This document shows, piece after piece, positions 35,688 through 43,884 of a stretch of DNA of 49,994 nucleotides. Each line of letters begins with the position of its first letter. Within the stretch, counting starts at the first letter, position 1. Source of the DNA: Methanosarcinaceae archaeon (GTDB lineage: Archaea; Halobacteriota; Methanosarcinia; Methanosarcinales; Methanosarcinaceae); the NCBI GenBank assembly GCA_030611265.1, contig JAUWQD010000017.1, positions 1 to 49,994 of the forward strand, written 5' to 3'. The translations under genes were made by a program, and so were the position numbers. The notes under the pieces were generated by a model. The model did not search any database. It was not told where the DNA came from and saw only the letters and a program-made list of their open reading frames with translations.

Positions 35688-35963
35688 TCAAGCAACATAC
35701 AATGCGCACAGGCATGCACCCCGCTTTGCGATATCCTTGTCGCGCTGTGAGCACGGACAGATTAGTACCTTATCCTTTTCCTTGTCGCCGGTCGTAGGTC
35801 TGCACCCACAATATGGTTCACCCTTCTCACGCTTATTGTTGGCGATAGCCTTGATCGCGGTCACAACAATATCGTAATCGGGATTTAATTTGTATCCACT
35901 TTCCTCTGTATTCTTCTTTGCCGATTCATATATTTCTGTTTCAATGTCGTTTGAAAAATCCAC
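35688..35963 (-). CDS. Ferredoxin-thioredoxin reductase catalytic subunit-like protein
   Basis: 91 residues. Three C-x-C motifs hold the expected order: EPYCGCRP, then VLICPCSQ, then GACLCALY. In plant-type FTR the pattern is CPC-x16-CPC-x8-CHC; here it is CGC-x14-CPC-x12-CLC, so the first proline and the histidine of the last motif are replaced. The four cluster and two redox-active cysteines are nevertheless all present. Methanogen FTR homologues reduce thioredoxin-like proteins using ferredoxin. It lies downstream of FprA on the same strand, 48 nt away, in a cluster for oxygen defence. Confidence 0.8.
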   Translation of the reverse strand: MDFSNDIETEIYESAKKNTEESGYKLNPDYDIVVTAIKAIANNKREKGEPYCGCRPTTGDKEKDKVLICPCSQRDKDIAKRGACLCALYVA

Positions 35964-36011
35964 CTATATCACTCCTTATTTTTGTTGTTTACTGGTTCTA
36001 TACGATAAGCG

Positions 36012-37217
36012 TCATTTCCCCTCTATCACATCTGCGAGCCTGCCACCCATCTCACGGCAATATCTCAAATCGTTCTCATCGGGTCTGAACTTCACCTGCA
36101 AACCGGGTTCAATAATCTCAAACCCTGCGGTCTCCAATTCCTTTTCAACCGCTTTCACAGCCCCGCCACCCCATCCGAATGAACCGAAAGCAATTGCTTT
36201 TTTGCTTTTTGGACGAAGTCCCTTAAGATATGTCAAAAATCCGGCAACTGATGGGAATATACCATTATTGAGCGTAGGTGAGCCAACAGCTATTACCGGT
36301 GCAGTCAGTACCTCTTTTATGATCGCACTCCAGTCATTCTTTCGCAAGTTCAGGAGTTTTACCTCCACACCGGTATCACTTATGCCATCCAACATCGCCT
36401 TTGCCATCCGCTCAGTGCTTTTCCACATCGTGTCATAGATTATCAGAACCTTCGGCACAGTCTCGGCATTTGCCCACCGCCCATAAGCAGCGATTATCTG
36501 TGCAGGATCCTTTCGCCATATCACACCATGACATGGTGCGATCATGTCGATCCCAATACCAAGTTGCTCCACCGTATCTACATACTTGAGTACCTGTGAG
36601 CCGAACGGCATCAGGATATTTGCATAATATTCAGCAGCATCATCCATCACATCATCCACCTCATCATTGAAGCGATGTGACGAAGCAATATGCTGTCCAA
36701 AGGCATCATTTGAAAGGAGTATCTTATCCTCTTTGATGTAAGTGTGCATGCTGTCAGGCCAGTGCAGCATTGTGGCTTCAATGAACATCAAGGTCCTGGC
36801 ACCAAGGTTCAACTCACTACCAGTTTCAACAACCTCAAAATTCCAGTCCTTGCATCCTATACTACTATAATGTTGACATAATCCATCCCTGCCTCGTTTT
36901 GTTGCAATAACCTTAGCATTTGGAATTAGTCTCATAAGTACAGGCAAAGAACCTGAATGATCCATTTCCACATGGTTCGATATTACATAATCAATCCGTG
37001 TAGGATCGATTATTTTTTGGATATGTTTGATCATCTCTCCTGCAAAATGTGATTTCACAGTATCAACAAGTGCGATCTTCTCATCTACGATCAGATAAGC
37101 ATTATATGTAGTCCCTTTTGGCGTCACATAACCATGAAAATCACGGATGTTCCAGTCAACCACTCCTACCCAGTAAACCCCTTTAGCTAATTCTACTGGA
37201 CTATATTCGTTATCCAC
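36012..37217 (-). CDS. fprA: F420H2 oxidase-type flavodiiron protein (FprA)
   Basis: 401 residues. The N-terminal metallo-beta-lactamase domain carries the diiron ligands: SNHVEMDHSGSLP (H82, E84, D86, H87), then MLHWPDSMHT, LLSNDAFGQH and APCHGVIW. The C-terminal flavodoxin domain begins KVLIIYDTMWKSTERMAKAM and has VGSPTLNNGIFPSVA and FGSFGWGGGAVK. In methanogens this enzyme reduces O2 to water using F420H2. The electron donor cannot be read from the sequence. The neighbours (ferritin-like, DUF2892, FTR-like) fit an oxygen-stress operon. Confidence 0.92.
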   Translation of the reverse strand: MDNEYSPVELAKGVYWVGVVDWNIRDFHGYVTPKGTTYNAYLIVDEKIALVDTVKSHFAGEMIKHIQKIIDPTRIDYVISNHVEMDHSGSLPVLMRLIPNAKVIATKRGRDGLCQHYSSIGCKDWNFEVVETGSELNLGARTLMFIEATMLHWPDSMHTYIKEDKILLSNDAFGQHIASSHRFNDEVDDVMDDAAEYYANILMPFGSQVLKYVDTVEQLGIGIDMIAPCHGVIWRKDPAQIIAAYGRWANAETVPKVLIIYDTMWKSTERMAKAMLDGISDTGVEVKLLNLRKNDWSAIIKEVLTAPVIAVGSPTLNNGIFPSVAGFLTYLKGLRPKSKKAIAFGSFGWGGGAVKAVEKELETAGFEIIEPGLQVKFRPDENDLRYCREMGGRLADVIEGK

Positions 37218-37250
37218 ACTCCATTCCTCCCAATATGAACATTGATTAAT

Positions 37251-37739
37251 TTATGTCTGCATTCGAAATTGTGTAGACTCTTCAAGGAACCCATCTATGA
37301 GTTCATAATGCCCCCGTTCAAAAGATGCAAGTTTATCGAAGAACCCGCGCTGCTTTTCATTTTCAGCACGTTTTGAAAGTTCAGTATAGAAATACTCACT
37401 TTTTCGCTCAAGACGGAGCGCTGCCAAAAGCACACCAATCTTTCCCAAACGGTCATCAATGAACTCCATAGAAAATGATGTTTTAAAATCCGGGGCATTG
37501 GATTTGACATCCGGCACCGTTTTGTCCTTTCTATATTGTCTCAGGTAGTCGGCATGCCTGACTTCTTCCCCTGCCAGATAATTGTATAATCCAATCGTTT
37601 CCACACTTTTGATAGTAGATGCCTTTTCAAGATAGAACTCCCTGCCCTGCTCTTCCATAGAAATTGCCATCTCAAGCACATTGTCCAACGTCTCAAGTTC
37701 TTCAAGAGTAACTGATATCTCTTTTAGTACATCACTCAT
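37251..37739 (-). CDS. Ferritin-like/rubrerythrin-type diiron protein without rubredoxin domain
   Basis: 162 residues, four-helix bundle. The metal ligands fit AISMEEQGREFYLE, then LAGEEVRHADYL, ALRLERKSEYFYTEL and LASFERGHYELIDG, i.e. two ExxH-type motifs and the Y/F of rubrerythrins. No CxxC rubredoxin tail. Such proteins remove peroxide or store iron. It lies between DUF2892 and fprA on the minus strand with short gaps (16 and 33 nt), so the operon reads DUF2892-ferritin-like-fprA-FTR. Confidence 0.85.
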   Translation of the reverse strand: MSDVLKEISVTLEELETLDNVLEMAISMEEQGREFYLEKASTIKSVETIGLYNYLAGEEVRHADYLRQYRKDKTVPDVKSNAPDFKTSFSMEFIDDRLGKIGVLLAALRLERKSEYFYTELSKRAENEKQRGFFDKLASFERGHYELIDGFLEESTQFRMQT

Positions 37740-37755
37740 ATAACCACTGTTTGCC

Positions 37756-37968
37756 CTACTTATCCTTTATTTTACAGGTATTGATCCCTGCAAAAGTATA
37801 AAGTTGACAATGTCCGGTCACTCCGGTAACCAGCATGATCAAACCAACAGTTGCAATAACATAAGTCAAAATACCTGCAGTCACGATCTGGGCAAAACCC
37901 ACGTATATAAGTACAAGTCCAAATACGATCCTAACTACCCTATCAACGGTTCCTTCATTCGTTTCCAT
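37756..37968 (-). CDS. DUF2892 small membrane protein
   Basis: 70 residues with two membrane helices after a short cytoplasmic start: VDRVVRIVFGLVLIYVGFAQ and ILTYVIATVGLIMLVTGVTG. The tail has HCQLYTFAGINTCK with two cysteines, which is the DUF2892 ending (C-x-LY...G-x-N-T-C). In bacteria such domains occur with rhodanese. First gene of the oxygen-defence group. The role is unknown. Confidence 0.85.
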   Translation of the reverse strand: METNEGTVDRVVRIVFGLVLIYVGFAQIVTAGILTYVIATVGLIMLVTGVTGHCQLYTFAGINTCKIKDK

Positions 37969-38295
37969 GATACACCCCCGCTTAACGTAATGTATTACGG
38001 GTTATAACCACTCATTTATTGATCGATTTACTATGTTTCAGTCCATTATCCCCTTTTTTGGACAGAAGCAATCTACCAAACGCCTAATAAATGATTCAAC
38101 TTGACACTTAAATAACTTTCCACATCAATTAACAATATAATGTGAAAGTGCCGTTCGATATGTGATCAGTCGCGACCATCCAAATCCTTTTTTGTTGTAA
38201 ACAAGACCCTGATTCGTGTATTTAGAAAGTCTTTTATAAAACCGTGGATAATCAGAATACAGATTGAAATTACAATTACATTGAGTAATCCATTA
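37969..38295. other. Intergenic region upstream of two divergent units
   Basis: Non-coding, AT-rich. It must hold the promoter of the DUF2892-fprA operon on the minus strand (a TAACGTAATGTATTACGGGTTA palindrome-like stretch is near 37984-38005, with GTAAT and ATTAC arms). The rest has no frame over 60 codons and no tRNA that I can see. Confidence 0.4.
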
Positions 38296-38355
38296 CGAGA
38301 AAATTCTCAATTCGGTCGAATTAACTCGCACCATATATTTATAAAATATATACTA
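38296..38355 (-). repeat. Family A palindromic repeat, copy A5, positioned as promoter
   Basis: 60 nt. On the minus strand: hairpin 1 TATATATTT-TAT-AAATATATG, then GTG, hairpin 2 CGAG-TT-AATTC-GACCGAATTGA-GAATT-TT-CTCG. Read on plus, the TATA stretch TATATTTATAAAATATATAC ends about 22 nt before the ATG at 38376, the distance for a leaderless or short-leader transcript. Confidence 0.85.
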
Positions 38356-38375
38356 TCAAAAATGGGGACACATTC

Positions 38376-39479
38376 ATGGATAATATCAAAATCGCAATTA
38401 TAGGTATTGGAAATTGTGCAAGTTCACTTATTCAGGGCATTGAACATTACAAGAATAAAGACAGCGATGATGCGATTGGTCTGATGCACTGGGAGATCGG
38501 TGGTTACACGCCAAGCGATATCGAAGTTGTTGCAGCATTCGACATCGATAAAAGGAAAGTCGGAAAAGATGTGGCTGATGCGATCTTTGAGTTGCCCAAC
38601 TGCACCACTGTTTTTTGTGAGAATATACCAAAGACAGGAACCATTGTAAAAATGGGCAAGGTTCTGGATGGTATGGCAGATCACATGAACGATTACGACG
38701 ATAAACACTCTTTTGTCCTTGCCAATGAGAATGAAACCTCAAAAGAGGATATCGTAAATGAGTTAAAAATATCAAAAACCGAAGTTCTTTTGAATTATCT
38801 TCCGGTTGGTTCCGAAAAAGCCGTACGTTTCTATGCCGAATGCGCACTTGAAGCGGGCGTGGCATTCATAAACAACATGCCGGTCTTTATCGCAAGCGAC
38901 CCGGCGTGGGCAAAGAGATTCGAGGACAAGGGCATACCGATAATCGGCGATGACATAAAAGCCCAACTTGGTGCAACCATCACACACCGTACCCTTGCAG
39001 ACCTGTTCAGTAAAAGAGGGGTAAAGTTAGAGCGGACATACCAACTCAATACAGGTGGAAATACCGATTTCCTAAACATGTTGAACAGAAACCGGCTTGC
39101 CTCAAAAAAGGTTTCAAAAACGGAGGCGGTACAGTCTGTTACCGCACAAAGGCTTGATGACGAGAACATCCATATCGGACCAAGTGATTATGTTCCATGG
39201 CAAAAGGATAACAAAGTGTGTTTCCTCAGGCTGGAAGGAAAACTCTTCGGAGATGTGCCAATGAATATTGAACTGCGTCTGTCGGTCGAAGATTCCCCCA
39301 ACTCCGCAGGTGTGGTCATTGATGCTGTCAGGTGCTGTAAACTTGCGCTTGAAAGAGGCGTGGGTGGTGTCTTGTATTCACCATCTGCATTCTTTATGAA
39401 GCATCCTGCAAAACAGTTCACGGATGATGAGGCGTTCAACATGACCGAGGAATTTATCGCGGGAACACGGAATGTGTGA
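38376..39479 (+). CDS. ino1: Inositol-1-phosphate synthase
   Basis: 367 residues. The NAD-binding fold opens IKIAIIGIGNCASSLIQGIE. The family blocks follow: VVAAFDIDKRKVGKDVADAI, LLNYLPVGSEKAVRFYAE, FINNMPVFIASDPAWAKRF, IIGDDIKAQLGATITHRTLA and YQLNTGGNTDFLNM. It makes L-myo-inositol 1-phosphate from glucose 6-phosphate for archaetidylinositol lipids. Full length for archaeal members. Transcription is likely from the TATA box in repeat A5. No co-directional partner follows directly. Confidence 0.93.
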   Translation: MDNIKIAIIGIGNCASSLIQGIEHYKNKDSDDAIGLMHWEIGGYTPSDIEVVAAFDIDKRKVGKDVADAIFELPNCTTVFCENIPKTGTIVKMGKVLDGMADHMNDYDDKHSFVLANENETSKEDIVNELKISKTEVLLNYLPVGSEKAVRFYAECALEAGVAFINNMPVFIASDPAWAKRFEDKGIPIIGDDIKAQLGATITHRTLADLFSKRGVKLERTYQLNTGGNTDFLNMLNRNRLASKKVSKTEAVQSVTAQRLDDENIHIGPSDYVPWQKDNKVCFLRLEGKLFGDVPMNIELRLSVEDSPNSAGVVIDAVRCCKLALERGVGGVLYSPSAFFMKHPAKQFTDDEAFNMTEEFIAGTRNV

Positions 39480-39487
39480 ACGACCTC

Positions 39488-39511
39488 TTCCTGTCGCTAT
39501 ACGGCGAGGAA
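39488..39511 (-). other. Hairpin at the end of the TnpB remnant, IS200/IS605 end-like
   Basis: TTCCT-GTCG-CTATA-CGGC-G-AGGAA pairs as a 9-bp stem with a G-T pair and one bulged G, just beyond the stop of the tnpB remnant. Such subterminal hairpins mark ends of IS200/IS605 elements. Not proven as an end here. Confidence 0.4.
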
Positions 39512-39730
39512 GGAGCTTCCTGCTTCATTCTTCCAAACAGCGTCAGTGAGTTCACAGGCTTTATCCGTAGTTCCTACGGTGCTAAGATTTAAAATGTTAA
39601 TTGCGTCATTAATGTCCCGGTTCATTTCCAGACCACAGTAAGGACACTTATGCGTACATACTAAAGAGATTTTGGAACTATGTCTTATTGCTGCATTATG
39701 GGTAAATTTGTGCGTTAGAGCAACAGTCAA
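39497..39730 (-). pseudogene. C-terminal remnant of an IS200/IS605-family TnpB
   Basis: 77 codons: VCTHKCPYCGLEMNRDINDA, then INILNLSTVGTTDKACELTD and ending EAGSSFLAV. This is the C-terminal zinc ribbon and the RuvC-III aspartate block (RDINDAINI) of OrfB/TnpB nucleases. The first CxxC pair of the ribbon is missing and only about 55 residues match, so the RuvC-I and RuvC-II parts are lost. Upstream to 39770 no more of TnpB is visible. The transposase TnpA is absent. It is dead as a nuclease. Confidence 0.75.
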
Positions 39731-40126
39731 AGATGGAAAATAGGATGGTTTTGTATGATGTTGAATGTTTTTCGTGTGAAAACAGGTTGTTTCAAAATAG
39801 TTTCAGATAGATTAAATATTAATTTGACAAAGTCAAGTCAGTTCGTGAATTTGAAATCACAATCTTTTTAAACAACACAGTCATCAATTAATTAGATATA
39901 TTCGTTTAATGGAATCTGCAAAATGTGTTGTGTTTGAATGGGTTATTGTCGTTCACATGTACATGGAATAGATACATTATTAAAAAGTGATATAGTGGTA
40001 TGTGTCATGATTGACCTGAATGACCGTTAGTACTAAAAAATATGTACTCATTAAATGGAAAAAGTCAAATATGATTGTGAGTTTCAATGTCACATTCAAT
40101 ATATTCAAATCAGAGAGGTATATAAA
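39731..40126. other. Intergenic region before the multiheme cytochrome
   Basis: AT-rich, without a gene. The cytochrome ATG at 40127 has GAGAGGTAT 5-9 nt upstream. An open frame back to 40055 lacks a signal-peptide start and is not supported. I see no clear repeat; a TATA-like AAAAAATATGTA occurs near 40036. Confidence 0.4.
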
Positions 40127-41068
40127 ATGAGAAAACTGATGTTAATTTCGTTGGTAGCACTTCTTGTTGCGATGTTGGCGATTCCTGCATCTGCAGAGGA
40201 GGGCTTTTCAGTCACCACTTTGGATGCGATGGATGTGGATTGTACGTCTGCATGTCACGCCGCAAATCCTCACACAATACACGCTGGAAGACCAGTGACA
40301 TGTGTGGCTTGCCATGGTGAGACACTTTCGATTGCAATTCCGCGATGTGAAAATTGTCACTATGGACCAATACATGAGGTTCACATAGGCAAAGTAGTGA
40401 CAGAAGATTGTTCCTATTGTCACCAGAATCTTGAATATGTACACAACAGTGCTCTTGAAGAGAGCGTGTGTGCGCACTGTCACAAGGACCTGATCATGGA
40501 TCACGGTGGCGAGATTGAAAGTTGTACGAAATGTCACAGCACGGCTCCGGATGTTGTGAAACCTGTTAAGACTGCAGACATGGATATCGTATGTCAGGCA
40601 TGTCACATAAGTGATAATGTGGCATCTGTCCACGGAAATGAGTCAAACGAGCAGGCATGTTACAATTGCCACAGACCTGGAGAAGGTGATGTTTCTGCAT
40701 CCCAGATCCCGCACAATATTCACATTCCGGCTGTATCATGTGTGGCATGTCACATGGAAGATGAAAGTATTATTGTTCCAGAGTGTGTAAGATGTCACCA
40801 AGTCGATGATCTTCACTCATATGGAGTTGTTGGTGTGACGTTAAAAGATCAGATTAAATGTAGTGTATGTCACCCGAAGTCATACTTCGATGAACTTGCG
40901 ACAACAGAACCAGAAGTTTCAGATGAACCAACAACAACAGAACCAGAAGTTTCAGATGAACCAGCACCTGCTGAATCAGAAGAGGGTGCATCATCTGTGC
41001 CCGGGTTTGGAATGGTTTCTGCAATCGGGGCAATTGCAGCTCTTTACTTTGTAAGTAGAAGAAAGTAA
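40127..41068 (+). CDS. 11-heme c-type cytochrome with PGF-CTERM surface anchor
   Basis: 313 residues. A signal peptide (MRKLMLISLVALLVAMLAIP, cut after ASA) is followed by eleven heme motifs: ten CxxCH (CVACH, CENCH, CSYCH, CAHCH, CTKCH, CQACH, CYNCH, CVACH, CVRCH, CSVCH) and, first, CTSACH, a CxxxCH variant. The many additional histidines suit bis-His ligation. A Thr/Glu/Pro-rich linker with two copies of TTEPEVSDEP precedes VPGFGMVSAIGAIAALYF and SRRK, the PGF-CTERM signal cut by archaeosortase A. It would sit outside the cell, anchored by lipid, for electron exchange. Electron partners are unknown. Confidence 0.92.
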   Translation: MRKLMLISLVALLVAMLAIPASAEEGFSVTTLDAMDVDCTSACHAANPHTIHAGRPVTCVACHGETLSIAIPRCENCHYGPIHEVHIGKVVTEDCSYCHQNLEYVHNSALEESVCAHCHKDLIMDHGGEIESCTKCHSTAPDVVKPVKTADMDIVCQACHISDNVASVHGNESNEQACYNCHRPGEGDVSASQIPHNIHIPAVSCVACHMEDESIIVPECVRCHQVDDLHSYGVVGVTLKDQIKCSVCHPKSYFDELATTEPEVSDEPTTTEPEVSDEPAPAESEEGASSVPGFGMVSAIGAIAALYFVSRRK

Positions 41069-41320
41069 GTTTTGCTTTCTTTTATTTTTTCATTTTGTTT
41101 TTTTTTTTGCAATTTTAGTCAATGTTTTTGTTCGGCGCTCTTTTCAATTTTATCCACACAGTTTGACAAAAGTGTACACAACAAATACTTTCATGTTCAT
41201 ATGTCTGCAAAGCACGTTCATTTGATTGAAGTACAGGTTCATACAACCATTGTATTGTGTATGTATGTTGCCAATTTTGTATGAATGAGCAATTGATTGG
41301 CAATCTAAGAGGGCTTTATC

Positions 41321-41917
41321 ATGAGTGTATGTAATATGAATGTGGAACGAAAAACTGCGACTTATGAACATACTAATATCTGTATTTCCCAAATATTTGC
41401 ATATCTTGTCAGATCAACTATTAAAAAATATATTTCCAAGTTCAATAGTAGACAAAAGATTCAATTCTCGCTTGCAGCAGTAGTTTTTTTTACTTTTGGG
41501 ATCGGGGATGGATTTACAGGTGCATATATGATGAATATTTGTGGAATATTTGCAGAAGCAAATCCATTTGCACGTCACATTGTTGAAACGCAGGGTTGTA
41601 TAAGTCTTATTCTTTTCAAGTTGTGGATGATATTTACACTTTTGTCAATAGTGATTCGTATTGAAAAATTCTCAAAGCATCCTATGTACTGGATGACCAA
41701 TGGTTTTTTGGTTGCATTGGGATTTGGTGGAATTATGGCAACAATTACAAACCTTATGCGTATCTATGATGTTGCAATTTTTGGATATGGGGTGCCATCT
41801 CCACTTTTAATTGTCCAGGTGTATACAGGTTTAATGTTTGTGTTAGTACTATTTGGTAATTTGATTGACAATAGTAAATATTCAAAATTTCCACATGTTC
41901 ATGGACAGCATTTTTAG
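41321..41917 (+). CDS. Integral membrane protein (DUF5658-like)
   Basis: 198 residues with four predicted membrane helices: IQFSLAAVVFFTFGIGDGFT, CISLILFKLWMIFTLLSIVI, NGFLVALGFGGIMATITNLM and PLLIVQVYTGLMFVLVLFGN. The loop with GDGFTGAYMM...AEANPFARHIV resembles DUF5658-type proteins (LD-T-G...EANP). The N-terminal 45 residues are charged and may be cytoplasmic. It lies between the cytochrome and archaellum genes, on the same strand as both. Function unknown. Confidence 0.6.
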   Translation: MSVCNMNVERKTATYEHTNICISQIFAYLVRSTIKKYISKFNSRQKIQFSLAAVVFFTFGIGDGFTGAYMMNICGIFAEANPFARHIVETQGCISLILFKLWMIFTLLSIVIRIEKFSKHPMYWMTNGFLVALGFGGIMATITNLMRIYDVAIFGYGVPSPLLIVQVYTGLMFVLVLFGNLIDNSKYSKFPHVHGQHF

Positions 41918-41947
41918 AACACGTTCATGGCACATTTTTTTCAAACA

Positions 41948-41959
41948 TTTATATATAAG
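41948..41959 (+). promoter_or_regulatory. TATA-box promoter of the archaellum operon
   Basis: TTTATATATAAG is a strong archaeal box A 69 nt before the arlCDE ATG at 42028. A start of transcription near 41983 would give a leader of about 45 nt. No Shine-Dalgarno stronger than AAGTGA is seen. Confidence 0.5.
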
Positions 41960-42027
41960 AGTATGCATATACTATTATTGTTTATTTATATCTTACATCA
42001 TACCATCACATTATCATAAGTGAAAAT

Positions 42028-43344
42028 ATGGCTGGATTTGCTGATAAACTAAAGAAATTGACTGGAGCATTCAGTAAAAAAGGTACCGAAGGCGAGGCAC
42101 CGTCACCATTTGGTGCAGAAGCCCCGTCGTTTGGTGAGGGTCCACCCGGTATGGGCGGAGTCCCTGACATGTCTGCAGGCGGTCCACCTGATTTTGGAGC
42201 AGTTCCCGATTTAGCTGCAGGCAGTCCACTTGATTTTGGAGCAGTTCCCGATTTAGCTGCAGGCGGTCCACCTGGAGTTGAGCCACCCGGAATGGGTGGT
42301 GGTCCACCGGGTACAAGTCCGGCAGGTGCACCGGTCGATAATAAGATGGCAGAAGATAACGCCAAAAAGATTGCTGAGATCGAAGGTAGGCTATCGAAGG
42401 TTGATGTTAATATATCAATGGTTCAGCGCGAAAGTGAGGAAGTCAAGAAAACGGTTGAGAAGATCGACCAGAGTGTACTTGAACTTCTATCTCTTTATGA
42501 AATTGTTTCCAATCAGGTAAACCCTTTTGTTGGTGAAGCTGAAACCGGTCGCGAGAGTATCGAACGTTTTGAAAAAACAGAAACACGGATGACTGAACTC
42601 GGTGATGTTATAGTCATGTTAAAGAATGAGATCGATGTTTTATCACAGCATGCTGAAATGCCTGGTGTGGCGCCCGAAACCGAAGAGAAGATCAGTGACA
42701 TAGAAACAAAGATCGATGCATTTGCAGATGCAATGGTGATACTGCATGAAAGCATAGAAACCATGTCATCAAAAACAGATGAACTGTCTGCAAGAACCGA
42801 ACATTTGGATCAGAACATCGTTGATCTGGCAGATACCACAAGCAATATCTCAACAAGGGTGGATGATCTGGAAAAGATCGATTTTTCAAAGATGGTACAA
42901 AAAGCGGCGGTGGAACTTCCTGAAAAGATTGGAGAAGAAATCCCGGCACAAGAGCCAGTCAGCGAGGTCATAACAAAGGAAGGTTATCCCATTGTACGTC
43001 TGGATAGTATCAAAGGCGACCCGATGAGTGTGGTCGTATTGCTTAACTGGATCGAGTTTTTGATGGAACGTGTTGGAAGGAACAATCTTATGGATGCGCT
43101 TGACTATTATATGGATATTGGATGGATAAGTGAAGATGTGCGTTCAGAGATAATGGCGTATGCACGGGGCATAGACTACTATGTCGAAAAACCTACATGG
43201 CGACTGCTTCCTGAGGACCATACAAAATCTCTCATGTTCATTGAGAGGCTATGCGGACGCAAGATCGATAAGAACATGCTAAGTACAATTGATCGGGAGA
43301 TGTCAAAGGTCAAACACGGCTTAGAGGAATTATATGGGATTTGA
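42028..43344 (+). CDS. arlCDE: Archaellum accessory protein ArlC/D/E fusion (FlaCDE)
   Basis: 438 residues. The order is a short helical start (AGFADKLKKLTGAFSKK), a Pro/Gly-rich region with two exact 14-residue units (around residues 52-79), a long coiled coil (residues 115-310, KIAEIEGRLSKVDVNIS onward), and the FlaD/E domain (IVRLDSIKGDPMSVVVLLNW, ALDYYMDIGWISEDV, LFIERLCGRKI-like end). In euryarchaea ArlC, D and E connect the archaellum motor to the chemotaxis switch. First gene of the operon, 11 nt overlap with arlF. Confidence 0.88.
   Translation: MAGFADKLKKLTGAFSKKGTEGEAPSPFGAEAPSFGEGPPGMGGVPDMSAGGPPDFGAVPDLAAGSPLDFGAVPDLAAGGPPGVEPPGMGGGPPGTSPAGAPVDNKMAEDNAKKIAEIEGRLSKVDVNISMVQRESEEVKKTVEKIDQSVLELLSLYEIVSNQVNPFVGEAETGRESIERFEKTETRMTELGDVIVMLKNEIDVLSQHAEMPGVAPETEEKISDIETKIDAFADAMVILHESIETMSSKTDELSARTEHLDQNIVDLADTTSNISTRVDDLEKIDFSKMVQKAAVELPEKIGEEIPAQEPVSEVITKEGYPIVRLDSIKGDPMSVVVLLNWIEFLMERVGRNNLMDALDYYMDIGWISEDVRSEIMAYARGIDYYVEKPTWRLLPEDHTKSLMFIERLCGRKIDKNMLSTIDREMSKVKHGLEELYGI
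42181..42264 (+). repeat. Two 42-bp tandem repeats inside arlCDE
   Basis: Units 42181-42222 and 42223-42264 differ at only two or three bases (GGTCCACCTG versus AGTCCACTTG at their starts). They encode PDFGAVPDLAAG-type units in the Pro/Gly-rich linker. Recent slippage or duplication is the likely cause. Confidence 0.8.
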
Positions 43345-43765
43345 GACCACTGTTGTTGTTGCAATCTTTTTTTTATCGGCTATGGTCCTTGGAACCACAG
43401 CGTATGTTGCGATAAGTGCTTCACAGGATCTGGTGGATGATGCATCGTATGAAAAAAATGAAATGCAGGTCAAACGTTTGCAGACTGATGTTTTGATAGA
43501 CAGTTCAACACCGGTAGGTTCAGCTGCATTATATAACCTGACGATAACGGTTTCAAATACAGGAAGTATGACCTTAAAATCCGATGAACTGAATGTTTTG
43601 GTGGATGGTACAATACAATCATACACTTTCGCACCAACGGCAACAACATGGACTCCCGATGGGACCATAACACTCACTGTTGAAGAGCTTTCAGGTGCAG
43701 GTTCACACAGGGTGAAAGTGATTACAGAGAACGGGATATCCGATTATGATACATACAGCGTTTGA
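43334..43765 (+). CDS. arlF: Archaellum stator protein ArlF
   Basis: 143 residues: an N-terminal membrane helix (FETTVVVAIFFLSAMVLGTT) then an immunoglobulin-like beta domain with ALYNLTITVSNTGSMTLKSD and VKVITENGISD. ArlF anchors the motor to the S-layer. It overlaps arlCDE by 11 nt. It resembles ArlG in its C-terminal domain, as in other archaea. Confidence 0.88.
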   Translation: MGFETTVVVAIFFLSAMVLGTTAYVAISASQDLVDDASYEKNEMQVKRLQTDVLIDSSTPVGSAALYNLTITVSNTGSMTLKSDELNVLVDGTIQSYTFAPTATTWTPDGTITLTVEELSGAGSHRVKVITENGISDYDTYSV

Positions 43766-43884
43766 TCTGATATGGACCAAGGCGGTTTTATAATACATCC
43801 ACTGTATTAAAATATAAAAACGTAAAAACAATCAACTTTATATTAAGTATTATACATAATAAGATTAAATCAACAGGTCTGAAA

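Noticed and set aside
35688-35963. FTR-like gene as a frameshifted fragment
   Set aside because: All six cysteines are in frame and the length is near normal, so it is more likely an intact variant.
40055-40126. Longer N-terminus of the multiheme cytochrome
   Set aside because: The signal peptide begins at ATG 40127 with a ribosome-binding site; the upstream part is not signal-like.
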